Origin: Schaalia suimastitidis DSM 15538 | GTDB lineage: Bacteria; Actinomycetota; Actinomycetes; Actinomycetales; Actinomycetaceae | Length of the DNA stretch: 64,000 nt | Direction of reading: 5' to 3' | Assembly: GCF_000429105.1 (NCBI RefSeq) | Contig: NZ_KE386848.1 | Coordinates: 306,424-370,423 of the forward strand | In this document: positions 26,262-37,500 of the stretch, piece by piece | Layout: the number at the start of each line of letters is the position of its first letter | Numbering within the stretch: the stretch's first letter is position 1 | Notes under the pieces: model-generated | Seen by the model: only the letters and a program-made list of their open reading frames with translations | Told to the model about the DNA's origin: nothing | The model's database searches: none | Position numbers and translations under genes: made by a program

Positions 26262-27995
26262 TCACAGTCCGAGTTCTGTCTCGAATGCGCCTTCTTCAAG
26301 GCGTTTCTTCACATCCATGAGGAAACGCGATGCGTCCGCGCCATCAACAAGGCGGTGGTCGTAGGAAAGCGACAAATACACCATCGAACGAATAGCGATG
26401 GAGTCATTCCCCAAGGTGTCTTTGACAACCACAGGGCGTTTCACGATGGTGCCCACACCCATAATTGCCGTTTCGGGCATATTGAGTACTGGTGTATCAA
26501 AGAGCGCGCCGCCCGACCCGGTATTCGTAATGGTGAAGGTGGAGCCAGAAAGCTCATCTGCTGAGGCAGTGGCGTTGCGTGTGCGTGCCGCCAAATCACC
26601 GATGGAACGGGCAAGATCAGCGAGGGACTTGGTGCCAGCATCTTTAATAACCGGCACTAGAAGACCACGTTCAGTGTCAACCGCAATACCAATATGCTCG
26701 TGATCGAAGTAGGTCACTTCCTTATCGGCGATCGTGGCATTGATCTTGGGATGGTAGAGCAGTGCTTCAGTCGCCGCCTTAACGAAGAACGGCAAGAAGG
26801 TGAGTTTAGCGTTCTCACGCGCGGCGAAAGAATCCTTTGCCTGTGCCCGCAAGGCGGCAATCTTGGTGACATCGACCTCGATAACCGTGGTGAGTTGTGC
26901 AGCGGTCTGCAACGACTCCACCATGCGACGCGAAATTGTTTGACGCAGGCGCGACATCTTTTCCGTCGTTCCACGTAACGGGGAGGGCTCACGTGTTTGT
27001 GCGGGTGCGACCTCAACCGAAGATGTGCTTGCCACTTTTTGAAGCGCTGCCGCTGCGGCTTCGACATCTTCGCGTCGAATACGGCCACCCACGCCTGTTC
27101 CGGTCACCGTCGCCAGATCCACGCCAGCCTCGCGGGCAAGTTTGCGTACGATCGGCGTGACGTATCCGCCGCTAAGGGGTGCTGCGACGGGAGCCACGGG
27201 GGCAGCAGGTGCTGAGGCGGGGGCGGCGGGTGCAGCAAAGGCTGCAGGAAGGGCGGCTTCAACGACAGAAGCGACCTGCGGGGCTGCTGGTTGGGCAGGG
27301 GCGGAGGCTTCCCCTGGTACGGGTGTCGACGGAGCAGCGGGCGCTGATGTCGGGGCCGCCGCCACGGCAAGGTCACCTGGTTCGGTTTCTGTGATAACAG
27401 CAAGTACCGTACCGACCTCGACTGTTTCGTCTTCATCAACGAGGATTTGGGCAAGCCAACCTGTGGCAGGGGAGGGTACTTCAGAATCGACCTTGTCGGT
27501 TGAAACCTCAAGTAGTGCCTCGTCGGCCTCAACACGGTCACCCACAGCCTTCAGCCAGGTGGTCACCGTGCCCTCGGATACGGATTCACCAAGTGCTGGC
27601 ATGGTGACCTTGACACCGTCACCGACAGTGCCAGTTGCGGCTGCGTCAGGCGTTGCTGGTGCAGCAATGGCAACTGGTGCTGGGGCAACAGCAGGGGCAG
27701 GTGGTGCCGCCTGTACCGGAAGGTCTGCAGCGACAGGCGTCGTTGAGGTAACTTCCGAGGCATCACCGATACGTGCAATAACAGTACCCACCTCAACTGT
27801 GTCGTCTTCTTGAACGAGGATTTCTAGCAGCACGCCTGCCGCAGGTGAAGGAACCTCAGAATCTACCTTGTCAGTGGAAACCTCCACTAACGGTTCGTCG
27901 AGTGCGACAGTATCGCCAACACTTTTTAGCCAAGTGGTGACTGTTCCTTCAGTCACCGACTCGCCCAGCGCAGGCATGGTCACGTCAGTTGCCAT
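26262..27995 (-). CDS. sucB: Dihydrolipoamide acyltransferase E2 (2-oxoglutarate dehydrogenase type)
   Basis: 577 residues. Two lipoyl domains with DKVDSEV lipoylation sites at K43 and K168, two Ala/Pro-rich linkers, a peripheral subunit-binding domain ([24 protein letters not shown]) near 270-310, and the acyltransferase core ending in SYDHRLVDG with catalytic H547 and D551. It transfers succinyl (or acetyl) groups to CoA. Which 2-oxoacid it serves cannot be fixed from this sequence; the name follows the usual actinobacterial annotation. Its E3 partner lies directly upstream. Confidence 0.92.
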   Translation of the reverse strand: MATDVTMPALGESVTEGTVTTWLKSVGDTVALDEPLVEVSTDKVDSEVPSPAAGVLLEILVQEDDTVEVGTVIARIGDASEVTSTTPVAADLPVQAAPPAPAVAPAPVAIAAPATPDAAATGTVGDGVKVTMPALGESVSEGTVTTWLKAVGDRVEADEALLEVSTDKVDSEVPSPATGWLAQILVDEDETVEVGTVLAVITETEPGDLAVAAAPTSAPAAPSTPVPGEASAPAQPAAPQVASVVEAALPAAFAAPAAPASAPAAPVAPVAAPLSGGYVTPIVRKLAREAGVDLATVTGTGVGGRIRREDVEAAAAALQKVASTSSVEVAPAQTREPSPLRGTTEKMSRLRQTISRRMVESLQTAAQLTTVIEVDVTKIAALRAQAKDSFAARENAKLTFLPFFVKAATEALLYHPKINATIADKEVTYFDHEHIGIAVDTERGLLVPVIKDAGTKSLADLARSIGDLAARTRNATASADELSGSTFTITNTGSGGALFDTPVLNMPETAIMGVGTIVKRPVVVKDTLGNDSIAIRSMVYLSLSYDHRLVDGADASRFLMDVKKRLEEGAFETELGL

Positions 27996-28021
27996 GTGTT
28001 TTCTCCTTGTCGGTACCGAGG

Positions 28022-29395
28022 TCAGTTATGTGCGTGGAGGGGTTTACCGGCCAAGGCAAGCGCCGCCTCGCCGATGGATTCGTTCTGTGTGGGATGAGCA
28101 TGGATGAGCGCTGCCACATCTTGCGGGTAGGCCTCCCAGTTCACCATGAGTTCACCTTCACCTACCTGTTCGCCAATACGGGCACCAATGCCGTGGAAAC
28201 CGACAATGGGGCCGTCCTCAATCGACACTAACTTGATAAAACCAGCAGTGCCCAAAATATTGGATTTTCCGTTACCAGCGAGGTTGTATTCGACGGTGCG
28301 CACCGCGTCCCCGTATTGCTCGCGGGCCTGCTTCTCAGTCAGGCCAACCGATGCGATTTCCGGTTCGCAGAAAGTCACACGAGGGATGCCTGACTCAACA
28401 ATAGGAGCAGGGGTCAGACCAGCAATTTCCTCAGCGACGAAAATACCCTGGAGGAAACCTCGGTGGGCAAGTTGGAGGCCAGGCACAATATCGCCCACCG
28501 CACGGATATTACCCACGCCAGTGTGAAGGTGTTCGTCAACGAGGACGAAACCGCGTTCCATGCGGATACCGACCTCTTCATACCCCAGCCCTTCGGTGAC
28601 CGGGCCACGCCCAACGGCCACCAGAAGCACGTCAGCGTCGAAGGCTTTCCCATCCTCAGTAGTGACATGAACACCTGCATCGTCCTGTGTTGCGCCAGCG
28701 AAACGTGTATTCGTGTAGAACGCTATGCCGCGCTTACGGAAGACGCGCTCCAAATGCTTTGAAATTGCTTCGTCTTCGTTATTAGCCAGGTGAGGCAGGG
28801 CTTCAATAACAGTGACGTCGGCTCCAAATGAGCGCCACACAGAGGCAAATTCGAGGCCAATAACGCCGCCGCCGAGGACGACCGCGCGCTGTGGTACCCA
28901 TTCCATCTGCAGCGCTTGGTCGGAGGTGATAATACGTCCACCGATCGTTAACCCAGGTATTGAGCGAGAGTACGATCCGGTGGCAAGAATAATGTGTCGG
29001 CCGGTGACGCGTTGGCCATTGACCTCCACCGTGTCAGGGGCAACGAGGCGTCCCCACCCATTGATAACCTCAACATTGCGAGACGACAGCAGACCTTGTA
29101 GGCCCTTAAAAAGCTTCGTAATGACTGAGTCGCGGTATTTGGCTACCTGACCCATGTCGATACCATGGAACGTCGAGAGAATACCGAAGGCAGCCGATTC
29201 TTTCACTGCATCGGCGGTTTCAGCAGCGTGAAGGTACGCCTTGGTGGGAATGCAGCCGCGATGCAGACAGGTGCCACCTACTTTATCGCCTTCAACGAGG
29301 GCCACTTTTAGGCCGAGTTGCGAGGCGCGTAGGGCGGCTGCGTATCCACCCGAACCGGCCCCAAGGATGACGACGTCGTATCCGGGCTCGCTCAC
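28022..29395 (-). CDS. lpdA: Dihydrolipoyl dehydrogenase (E3)
   Basis: A flavoprotein that reoxidises dihydrolipoamide with NAD+. FAD motif [14 protein letters not shown] at 8-21, redox disulfide [11 protein letters not shown] (C43 and C48), NAD motif [14 protein letters not shown] and the C-terminal catalytic His in [15 protein letters not shown] chose GTG 29395 (457 residues) because AGGAG is eight bases upstream; the in-frame TTG at 29431 adds a non-conserved tail. It forms an operon with the E2 gene, 26 bases apart. Confidence 0.95.
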   Translation of the reverse strand: MSEPGYDVVILGAGSGGYAAALRASQLGLKVALVEGDKVGGTCLHRGCIPTKAYLHAAETADAVKESAAFGILSTFHGIDMGQVAKYRDSVITKLFKGLQGLLSSRNVEVINGWGRLVAPDTVEVNGQRVTGRHIILATGSYSRSIPGLTIGGRIITSDQALQMEWVPQRAVVLGGGVIGLEFASVWRSFGADVTVIEALPHLANNEDEAISKHLERVFRKRGIAFYTNTRFAGATQDDAGVHVTTEDGKAFDADVLLVAVGRGPVTEGLGYEEVGIRMERGFVLVDEHLHTGVGNIRAVGDIVPGLQLAHRGFLQGIFVAEEIAGLTPAPIVESGIPRVTFCEPEIASVGLTEKQAREQYGDAVRTVEYNLAGNGKSNILGTAGFIKLVSIEDGPIVGFHGIGARIGEQVGEGELMVNWEAYPQDVAALIHAHPTQNESIGEAALALAGKPLHAHN

Positions 29396-29568
29396 TTGAT
29401 CCACTCCTAGGTGTTGACTAGTGGACGGCAACGACCGTCCGGGCCTATTGTCCCACTCGGAGGCCCTTGCTGTCCCGTTCGCACGGTACCGTTAGTGGTG
29501 GGACTGCCCACAGGACGGGCTACCGCTTAGGATAATGAGGTGCAACGGACGAAGTATGGAGGCCATAT

Positions 29569-30051
29569 ATGACACCCGCAATGCCGCCAGTCGAACAGGT
29601 CCGCGATACTCGTCCGCCGGCACGAGGCGGTGGGCGCCTCGTGATGGTGCTGTTTTGGGCATTCGGCCTGTGGGTTGTCATTGATGCGCTGCTCAACCTG
29701 TTTTCACGGCCAAGTGATGGTGCGATCGGTCCGCTCCTAGGCACATTTGTCGCAGGAGTAATACAGGTGACCGCGGCCATTGGCATTACACATAACGGTC
29801 GGCGGATGCGCATGATTGCCTGGGTGGCCACCGTTGTAGCCTGTGCGGGTCCGCTGATTGTTGGCATCGTTGGCTGGGGAATCCCAGAAGTGACGGCGTA
29901 CCGGTCGGCCTGGGGTGCCTTTGGTCAGGACTACTGGTACCTACCTGTCGTGGTGAACGCAATCGGTTTAGTGTGGCTGTGGGTATCGAACCCTCGGCGT
30001 ATCGTTGAAATTGCCGAGCAGGTGGAGCGGCACCCGACCTTACGTAAATGA
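29569..30051 (+). CDS. Small hypothetical integral membrane protein
   Basis: 160 residues with four membrane segments (about 26-46, 54-75, 84-106, 125-145) and an Arg-rich N-terminus (PPARGGGR). No family was recognised. It is transcribed divergently from lpdA and convergently towards trmL. GGAGG in TGGAGGCCAT gives a good ribosome site before ATG 29569. Confidence 0.7.
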   Translation: MTPAMPPVEQVRDTRPPARGGGRLVMVLFWAFGLWVVIDALLNLFSRPSDGAIGPLLGTFVAGVIQVTAAIGITHNGRRMRMIAWVATVVACAGPLIVGIVGWGIPEVTAYRSAWGAFGQDYWYLPVVVNAIGLVWLWVSNPRRIVEIAEQVERHPTLRK

Positions 30052-30225
30052 ATCAGATGGTGTGTCATCCGCATCCTTCAACGAAGGCGGCGCCTGGCTT
30101 TTGAACCTGGGTGAGCTTCCTGCGGACCTGGGCCGGGTGTGGTCGCCTCGGCAAATGAATGGCAATGGGATGCCGAGTCGCTGAACTGAGGGGAGCTGGG
30201 CACACGCTGCGACGAAACGTTCCTT

Positions 30226-30687
30226 CTAGATTCCGCCAGGGAAGCCGAGCTGACGCCACGCCTCGTACAACACGATAGATGCCGAGTTCGCCAGATTCAA
30301 CGAGCGTACCCCCGGCATCATTTGAATGCGGAGATGTCGTTCAATGCGGGGATGCGCTAATGCCTCCTCGGGGAGTCCCGTTGACTCGCGGCCAAATAGG
30401 AAAGCGTCCCCATCAGCGAAACGTTCATCGCTGTAGTGCGTGGTGGCGTGTCCCGTTAGTGCCCACACGCGTGAGGGAACATCAGCCAGTGCGTGGTCAA
30501 GATTCGGGTGGACCTTGACGTGGGCGAGATCGTGATAATCTAAGCCCGCTCGCCGCAATTTCGTGTCATCCATATCAAAACCCAACGGTTCAACCAGATG
30601 CAACATGGCACCTGTGCAGGCAGAAAGGCGGATGGCAGCCCCGGAGTTGCCAGGGATTTCAGGGGTGAGAAATATCAGATGAAGCAC
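30226..30687 (-). CDS. trmL: tRNA (cytidine/uridine-34-2'-O)-methyltransferase
   Basis: 153 residues of the SPOUT fold. HLIFLTPEIPGNSGAAIRLSACTGA at the start, FLFGRESTGLPEEAL and the knotted C-terminal part MPGVRSLNLANSASIVLYEAWRQ are the three TrmL/SpoU motifs. It methylates the wobble base of a leucine tRNA. The size fits TrmL, the shortest of these enzymes. It is preceded by a Pr6Pr pseudogene on the same strand. Confidence 0.94.
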   Translation of the reverse strand: MLHLIFLTPEIPGNSGAAIRLSACTGAMLHLVEPLGFDMDDTKLRRAGLDYHDLAHVKVHPNLDHALADVPSRVWALTGHATTHYSDERFADGDAFLFGRESTGLPEEALAHPRIERHLRIQMMPGVRSLNLANSASIVLYEAWRQLGFPGGI

Positions 30688-30854
30688 TCGTTGATTGTGC
30701 CATCTTTACTTAGGCTGGGTCATCCTACTCGCCGCACAGGCTCAGGTATGCAATCACCTGTAAGTGGGCCGCTGCTTTCACTTAGCAAGCCGATTGTGGG
30801 TGCTGCGTTAGATGAATTGCTTGAAGGAGCGACGTTTACGCATGTGTCAACGAC

Positions 30855-31595
30855 TTACGAGTGTGCAGGTCCTAAATCTCGGGCAAGTATGAGTTCCCGC
30901 GTGTCAGCATGATTGCCGCAACGATACTGAAGATACGGCAGTAAATGTGCGAAGAAACATGCGGTGGGAATCACCAGCGCCATCACTGCAAGCGAGGCGA
31001 TAACAGGACCCAGGCCAAGCCGTGGCACGTCCATAAAGACATAGGGATACCAATCGACGAGGTGTCCGCGGGTAAGTGTAAAAGCTGCGTAGAGTGCAGG
31101 GTGAAGTGCTGTAATGCCCAGGTGATGCCACCGCAAAGTGAGGGGAGAAAAGCTGAGATAGCTGCCCCACAGCAGGAGAGGTGTCACCACATGCTCCAGG
31201 GTACTTGCCGCAATGATTTCGGTGGGGAAGTAAGAGCCAAGGTTGGGGCCAAGGAGTACGGTGAGGTAAACACCGCTGGTCAGCGTCATATCAACAAGTG
31301 CCACCAGGTGAAGGTTGCGCCACAGACGGTGATGCGTAGGCGCTAATGCAAGGTATGTGCAGACGAACGTGGTGAGCGTATTAGATTACGCCGTAAAGAA
31401 GGCGAAGCGGTTGAGTCCTGACTGCCAGCCCGCAGGAAAGGATGTGCTATAGCCTGCGTCTGGCGGCACCCACGAGGGGTGGGCTGAGTAATAGAAGACT
31501 TCAATTCCCACACCAACTGCTGCACATGAGGCTGTGAGAAGGAGTAAAGCGCGCGTCAACGTGCGCGGAATCTGGCGAAAAGTGCTGGTCGCCAT
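30855..31595 (-). pseudogene. Pr6Pr-like integral membrane protein gene broken by one in-frame stop
   Basis: Two pieces lie in one reading frame: residues 1-69 (31595-31389) and, after a TAA at 31388-31386, the rest from SNTLTTFVC to the stop at 30855. Read through the stop it gives about 245 residues with six membrane segments and the motif FFT-x-SN typical of Pr6Pr-type membrane proteins, where the lost residue is probably Gln (CAA to TAA). The flanking frame stays open and conserved, so the change looks recent. A start inside the second piece (GTG 31304) could give a C-terminal fragment. A sequencing error is possible. Confidence 0.75.
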
Positions 31596-31697
31596 CGTGA
31601 CCTCCGGAAAAACACATCGTCGTGATACCGAATCGTTACCTAACTGTAATCGAAACGTTATTTGAATATGTGCATTTCCGGAGGCGATATTGCGATG

Positions 31698-32228
31698 TTA
31701 ATGCTGGTAGGTGACAGTCAGCGTGGCGCGAGCAAGTGTGTGTTCAAGTGCAACAAAGGAAGCCATCGTTGGTGTGGCATCGTCGTCAAGGCCCAAAGTA
31801 GGGATGTTAAGGGCGTGAATGGCGAAGATGTAACGGTGAGGACGGTCGCCTTGCGGGGGAGCGGCACCAAAATAATTTGCGTGACTATGGTCTGCTCGCA
31901 AATGGAATGCAGCCCCCTCAAGGTTGAGATCGGAAGCGCCCGCATTGTGCTCAAGCTGTGTGAGTGAGGGGGCGAGGTCGATGATGCACCAGTGCCACCA
32001 GCCTGCTGGGGTTGGTGCGTCGGGGTCAAAACAAGTGAGCATAAAACTTTCAGTCTCGCGTGGTGCTCCGCTCCAAGCAAGATGCGGTGAAATATTGCCA
32101 CCGTCAGCCGTGTGAATCTGTGGCATAGAAGTGCCATCGACAAGGTCATGCGAAGAGAGTGTAAATGAGGGGACCTGTGGGAGTTGAGCGTAGGGGTCGG
32201 GGGCAATGGGGCGTGAACTGAGGTCCAT
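31698..32228 (-). CDS. YbhB/YbcL family (PEBP-like) protein
   Basis: 176 residues of the phosphatidylethanolamine-binding fold. Key patterns are GGNISPHLAWSGAPRETESF, CFDPDAPTPAGWWHW and FGAAPPQGDRPHRY, with the DPD..P and GxxxPxGDxPHRY ligand-site motifs. No signal peptide, so it is cytosolic. Bacterial members are called Raf-kinase-inhibitor-like, but their role is poorly known. It stands alone between the Pr6Pr pseudogene and the SOS operon. Confidence 0.9.
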   Translation of the reverse strand: MDLSSRPIAPDPYAQLPQVPSFTLSSHDLVDGTSMPQIHTADGGNISPHLAWSGAPRETESFMLTCFDPDAPTPAGWWHWCIIDLAPSLTQLEHNAGASDLNLEGAAFHLRADHSHANYFGAAPPQGDRPHRYIFAIHALNIPTLGLDDDATPTMASFVALEHTLARATLTVTYQH

Positions 32229-32406
32229 GAGAGTCTCCTTATATGGGGGCTAGGGTGGGTAAAATGGCCGTATTTGGCGGGGATCTCCTTATGTGCGCGG
32301 TCCTGTGTTCCACAGGGCATAATCTGCGAAAACTTCTGAAGAGGGACGAAGTTGTCCCCATAAGAATCTATCAGTGCTGCACATGTGGGAACACCCCTTT
32401 ACTATA

Positions 32407-32422
32407 TAGAACACATGTTCGA
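32407..32422 (+). promoter_or_regulatory. LexA (SOS) box
   Basis: TAGAACACATGTTCGA matches the Gram-positive/actinobacterial LexA consensus (TCGAAC-N4-GTTCGA) at 11 of 12 fixed bases. It lies 17 bases before ATG 32440 and overlaps a TATATA-like -10 region (32403-32408), so LexA binding would block the promoter of the imuA'-imuB-helicase operon. Confidence 0.85.
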
Positions 32423-32439
32423 AAATGGGGGTGGTGTAT

Positions 32440-32895
32440 ATGGATCCTAGACTCGCACACGCCAGAAAAATCCTCAGAAAAACAGAAGAAACCCTGGGTA
32501 TTTCCAGCGCAAGCACACAAGGACATCTCATCCTTGAAGTGCCAAATAATGCTGAAATAATCTTGCATGCCGCCCACAACTTCTGGCACGAAGAACAGTG
32601 GGCAGCGTTCGTCGAAACACCCAATATTGGATGGAACGCTGCCCACAACATCGGCCTTGACCTCGACCACATCCTCATCATCCCGCAGACATACGGCCAA
32701 GGCGCGCGTATCCTCACACACCTAATCGGTGCAGTCGGCCTGCTTTGCGTAGGCGCGTCCATACCTATCAAGTCGCATACTCGTCTTGCCGCGCAGGCAA
32801 GAAAAAGCAACACCATCATCCTCACGCTGCATCCTTGGATTGGAATCTCCCGCCCCTGGCGTGATCACAGTATTCACATACACAAGGCGGTATAG
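32440..32895 (+). CDS. ImuA'-like SOS mutagenesis protein
   Basis: About 151 residues. The segment GLDLDHILIIPQTYGQGARILTHLIGAVGLLCVGA followed by RLAAQARKSNTIILTLH has the layout of the C-terminal half of RecA-like ImuA' proteins. No Walker A motif is present, and it is shorter than mycobacterial ImuA'. It would link the mutasome subunit ImuB with RecA. ATG 32440 has GGGGGTGG upstream. It sits directly after a LexA box and two bases before imuB. Identification rests mainly on context. Confidence 0.65.
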   Translation: MDPRLAHARKILRKTEETLGISSASTQGHLILEVPNNAEIILHAAHNFWHEEQWAAFVETPNIGWNAAHNIGLDLDHILIIPQTYGQGARILTHLIGAVGLLCVGASIPIKSHTRLAAQARKSNTIILTLHPWIGISRPWRDHSIHIHKAV

Positions 32896-32897
32896 CT

Positions 32898-34523
32898 ATG
32901 CGCCGAATTGCACTGTGGATTCCCGACTGGCCTGTTAACGCACTTGTTATTGACAGTCCACCATCTTCGCCCGTGGCATTGGTAGCCAAAGGGCGTATCG
33001 TGCGCGAGTCAACCTACGCCAGAAAAACAGGGATTCGCACCGGTATGCGACTGACAACAGCCCGATACCTTTGTCCTGATCTCATTATCTTGCCCAACGA
33101 CCCCGACCGAGAAGGCAAAGCCTTTGAATATGTCCTTCAATGTTTTGACCGCCACGCTGCATACGTTGCCTCACTACGCCCAGGCCTCGCGTGGGCTCCA
33201 GCTACAGGAGCTGCTCGCTGGTGCGGAGGCGAAGAAATACTCGCCGAAACCCTGATCGACGACATCAGCACGCACCTAGGCATAGAAAGTTACGTGGGTA
33301 TTGCTACCGGACCAATAGCAGCCATCGCCGCCGCCAAAAAAGGCATGATCATTCCTCCTTGCGACACTCAGCATTTCCTTGCCAAAGAAAACCTCAAAGA
33401 GCTTCTCAGCTTTATCCCAGGCCAGCGCACCGAGTATCTTCACCACACCCTCGACACCCTCGCCCTCCTAGGGATCCATAGCTGCGAAGACCTGCGCACA
33501 ATTGACAGGAAAGACCTGTTGGGCCGTTTTGGAAACGCCGGACAGACATTACTTGCACTCGCTCACGGCCAAGAAATACCCCTGGGTCGCACTGAACGCA
33601 CCTACGATTGTCACGAAGTGACTCGCGACTGTGACCAGGCAGCGTGCAGCATCGAAGAAATACTTTTCCCCTTACGCCAAGCTGCTGTTGAACTTGCAGA
33701 TGCGCTCACCGGACGCGGACTTGGATCACACAGCCTGACCATCACACTCACCACTGAAAACGGAGAAGAACACACCCGACTATGGCACGGTGTCGACGCG
33801 CGAAATACTGACACAGTTATCGAACGCGCACGATGGCAAATACGTGCCTGGCTTGACGCCACCCACATCACAGCGGGCCTTTGCCGTATCACCCTATGCG
33901 CCACAGATCTGAGTGCCACCGAAGAAACCCGGCGCCTCTGGGGAGAAAACGCCCCTCAGAAACGCGCACATCAAGCGGTATCAAAAATCTACTCCCTGCT
34001 GGGGGAAGATACAGTCCTTACCCCATTCCTCCAAGGCGGATACGACCCGCGAAGTCGAATCATCTGCCACCCTTGGGGAAAAGGAAAGCCTCCACTTCTG
34101 CCTATCGACGGCCAATGGCAAGGAAGTGTCGAACTCAGTCCTGCAACACTGTACGAAAACGCGCCAGAAATTCAACTCCTCGGCAAAGAGACACCCTCAG
34201 CCGACCCAGGCCGAGCACTCCCACACCTTTTTCCCCTGCATGTTAGTGCTCGCGGAGAATTGAATGGCGCCGCCCACCTGATCCGAGCAGCAACCAAAGA
34301 CTCATCTTTACCTGACCCATATACCTCCCTTCAAGAGCTTGAAGTGATCGACACCCGTGGTCCCTGGCCGGTTCTTGGTGCCTGGTGGACGACAAAAGAA
34401 AGCCGCGCGTATCTGCAGGTGAAATGTACAAATGGGGCAGAATTTTTACTCAAATACCAAGACAGAACGTGGTACCTCGAAGGGATTTATACACACGGAA
34501 CAATCTGCGGACAGCTATCCTGA
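32898..34523 (+). CDS. imuB: ImuB, Y-family polymerase-like mutasome protein
   Basis: 541 residues of Y-family DNA polymerase shape without the catalytic DxD residues: it begins RIALWIPDWPVNAL, the usual ImuB form, and has palm/fingers segments with GIRTGMRLTTARYLCPDL, a GIATGPIAAIAAAKKG stretch and a little-finger domain with TRDCDQAACSIEEILFPLRQAAVELADAL. ImuB bridges the beta clamp, ImuA' and DnaE2 in damage-induced mutagenesis. The C-terminal part is longer than the polymerase core. Second gene of the LexA-controlled operon. Confidence 0.88.
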   Translation: MRRIALWIPDWPVNALVIDSPPSSPVALVAKGRIVRESTYARKTGIRTGMRLTTARYLCPDLIILPNDPDREGKAFEYVLQCFDRHAAYVASLRPGLAWAPATGAARWCGGEEILAETLIDDISTHLGIESYVGIATGPIAAIAAAKKGMIIPPCDTQHFLAKENLKELLSFIPGQRTEYLHHTLDTLALLGIHSCEDLRTIDRKDLLGRFGNAGQTLLALAHGQEIPLGRTERTYDCHEVTRDCDQAACSIEEILFPLRQAAVELADALTGRGLGSHSLTITLTTENGEEHTRLWHGVDARNTDTVIERARWQIRAWLDATHITAGLCRITLCATDLSATEETRRLWGENAPQKRAHQAVSKIYSLLGEDTVLTPFLQGGYDPRSRIICHPWGKGKPPLLPIDGQWQGSVELSPATLYENAPEIQLLGKETPSADPGRALPHLFPLHVSARGELNGAAHLIRAATKDSSLPDPYTSLQELEVIDTRGPWPVLGAWWTTKESRAYLQVKCTNGAEFLLKYQDRTWYLEGIYTHGTICGQLS

Positions 34524-34527
34524 AAAG

Positions 34528-37500
34528 ATGCATACGCCCACCAGTTTACGAGCCACAATCGCCACCTTAGAAGATGCTGACATTATGGCGAAAGTTGGGC
34601 CTGCAACATGGGCACGGGGTGGCGCCCACTTTCGCAATAATAAAGTTATTGACATTCGTGATGGCGACGATGGACGCATCTGCGGACGTATACGTGCCAC
34701 AGGGCTGACATACACCGCGTGGATTGCACCAGGCGTGCTCACCCCAACACTGACCTGTGCGTGTACCCTAGGGCAAGATTGTGCGCATGCCGTTGCTCTG
34801 CTCCTCGCCGTGCGTGCCTACGAGCGTGAACAAAGAGACGTGGGCCCGCAGTGGCGCGAAGCCCTGAGTGCACTTATCGGCGGTCCCTCAGGGGCGCGTG
34901 GCGAGGCGATGGCGCTGCTCGTTGACACCTGCGGTGCCCAAGGTGCCTGGGGCAGCAATGGCGCCGACAATGGCAGTGCGCATCAGCGTGGCAGCGAAAA
35001 ACTTGGCCATATTTGGTTGACGCCACTGCGTCCAGGAAAACACCGCGAATGGGTAACTAAACGAGCGACATGGCCCGATATTGTCACTGAACAGTGGACA
35101 TCAGTCGTCGATGATCTCAATCCCACACATGTGGCATTGCTGCGCGAAGGGTATCGTCGCTCCCGCGATGGAACAAAGTGGCGTTCGAGAAGCGATGTTG
35201 CCCTTCAAGATTTAGGGTACGAGGCATGGAACTGGCTGCGCTCCTTAGAACGTGCAGGGATCACACTACTGACACGCATTGACCCACCTGTGCCGCTCAC
35301 GCTGTCACAAAGCACATGGGAAATGAGTTTGGACGCCGCTATCTGCGACGGCAATCTCCTTTTATCCCCAGTGGCCACCCTCGGTGACACTGTTGTCTCA
35401 CAAGCGCTGATTGCCGCAGAGTCAGGTCTAGTTGTTCTCGACGGAGGTGAAACCCTCGCACGAGTGGCACATAATGACATTATTTCGCAATGGGACAGTC
35501 AAGCAATGACGATACCCGCCGCTGATATTGCAGATTTCCGTGCCACATGGCTACACTCCCTGCGCACGCATATCCGTGTTCTCTCCCGCGACGGAAGCTG
35601 CCCGCAAGACCACGAAACTGAAGTCCGCCTCGTTGCTACCCTACGCATCAACGAATCGAAGAATTTGCTGATTCGCTGGTGGAGCGAATACGACATCGCA
35701 GGACAATGGCAGCGTGCTCCCTACGACAGACAGACCGTCGAGCCAGCCGTGCGCACCATTGCTGCACGTATCGAGCGTCGTGGTCGCGGCATATGTCCAG
35801 CTGACCTATGGCCAGCAATGTTAACCAATGACGAGATACCTGGCTGGAAAATATGTCGCTATATTGACGAAGTCGTTCACAGGATCGACGACACCCATCT
35901 CGTGTGGGATATTGCTGACGAAGTGACACAAATGGCTGCCAACGAACCTCAGACGGTGACGATCGGCATCGCGCTTGACGAAACAGCCGAACGTGACTGG
36001 TTTGATTTAAAGGCACGTATCTTTGTTGGTGGCCACGAACTTGAATTCGCTGATGTTTTACGCGCACTGTCACAAGGCCACAGCCACATCTATGTTGCTG
36101 GGCACTGGGTGAGTCTCGACGGGCCACGTATTACGCATCTACGCTACCTGCTCGAACAAGCGGCGCAACTGACTGACAGTAACCCTCATCACCCCAGAAT
36201 TCACACGCTACATACGGGCTTATGGGAGGAACTGTCCCAAGCAGCAGACCGCGTCGATGCCGCCCACAGTTGGCGACAACGCCTTGAAGGCCTGAGCGTA
36301 GATACTGACAGTGCGGCCTTGCCTGTCGATGCGTGTGTAAGCGAGATACTGCGGCCCTATCAAAAGGACGGACATCGCTGGCTGAGCTCTCGCGCCACCC
36401 TTGGTCTGGGCGGAATCCTCGCCGACGACATGGGTCTTGGTAAAACCCTTCAATTGCTTTCAGCTATTTCCGCATTGAAAACCCAAGGGTGTGTAGGTGG
36501 CTCAGCAGGTCCCGTGCTGGTTGTTGCTCCCACCTCCGTACTGGGTACCTGGCAGGCCGAGACGCAGCGATTCTTCCCTGATCTGCGTCTTGCCCTCGTG
36601 TCGTCGACACGCCAGCACGATGAGATTGCGCCGGTATTACAAGAGGTCGACATTATCGTCACCTCCTACACCATCATGCGTTTGCAGGCCAAAATTTGGG
36701 CTGCTCAACCGCTCGCTGGCCTGATCCTTGACGAGGCTCAGGCAGCAAAAAACCCTGCCACAGCCATCCACAAGTCTTTGCGTGGGCTCAACGTTGGCTG
36801 GTGCTTCGCGGTGACAGGTACCCCGGTGGAAAATTCACTGCTGGACCTGTGGTCAATCCTGCAACTGACGTGTCCAGGCTTATTGCCGGGGCGCAAAATA
36901 TTTGACGCCGTATTCCGTAAACCTGTCGAGGCTGGATCAACACAGCAGCTCAAACGACTACATACGCTTACCGCTCCCTTCCTGCTTCGTCGGACGAAAG
37001 AACTCGTGGCAACAGATTTGCCAGATAAAATCGAGCAAGTTGTGCGTGTGGAATTGGGGACGGAACATCGTCGGATTTATGAGCAATATCTCGCCAGAGA
37101 ACGCAGCCGACTTCTTGGATTGATGGACAATTTTGGAAAACATCGCATCGATGTTCTGGCTTCTTTGACTCGATTGCGTCAACTTGCTCTTGATCCGGCA
37201 TTGGTCGACTCAGCTCTGACGTCGGTGGGGTCAGCCAAGATTGAATACCTTGCCGATCAACTTGACGAAATTGTTCCTCGCGGTCACCAAGTGCTGGTCT
37301 TTAGTCAGTTCACATCATTTTTGGAGCGCATACGCCACGTGGTTGAGCGCCGCGGACATCGCGTGGTTCAACTCGATGGATCGACCCGTAACCGTGTAAG
37401 TGTGATTGATGAGTTTAGGAAGGGAAAGGCCGACGTATTCTTGATATCCCTCAAAGCAGGCGGTACAGGTTTGACACTGACTGAAGCGGACTACGTTTTT

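Noticed and set aside
27142..27813. 223-residue plus-strand frame over the E2 linkers
   Set aside because: Low-complexity Ala/Thr-rich shadow of the lipoyl linker repeats of the E2 gene on the other strand.
30688..30912. Plus-strand frame between trmL and the Pr6Pr pseudogene
   Set aside because: No family, no ribosome site, and overlap with two better supported genes on the other strand.
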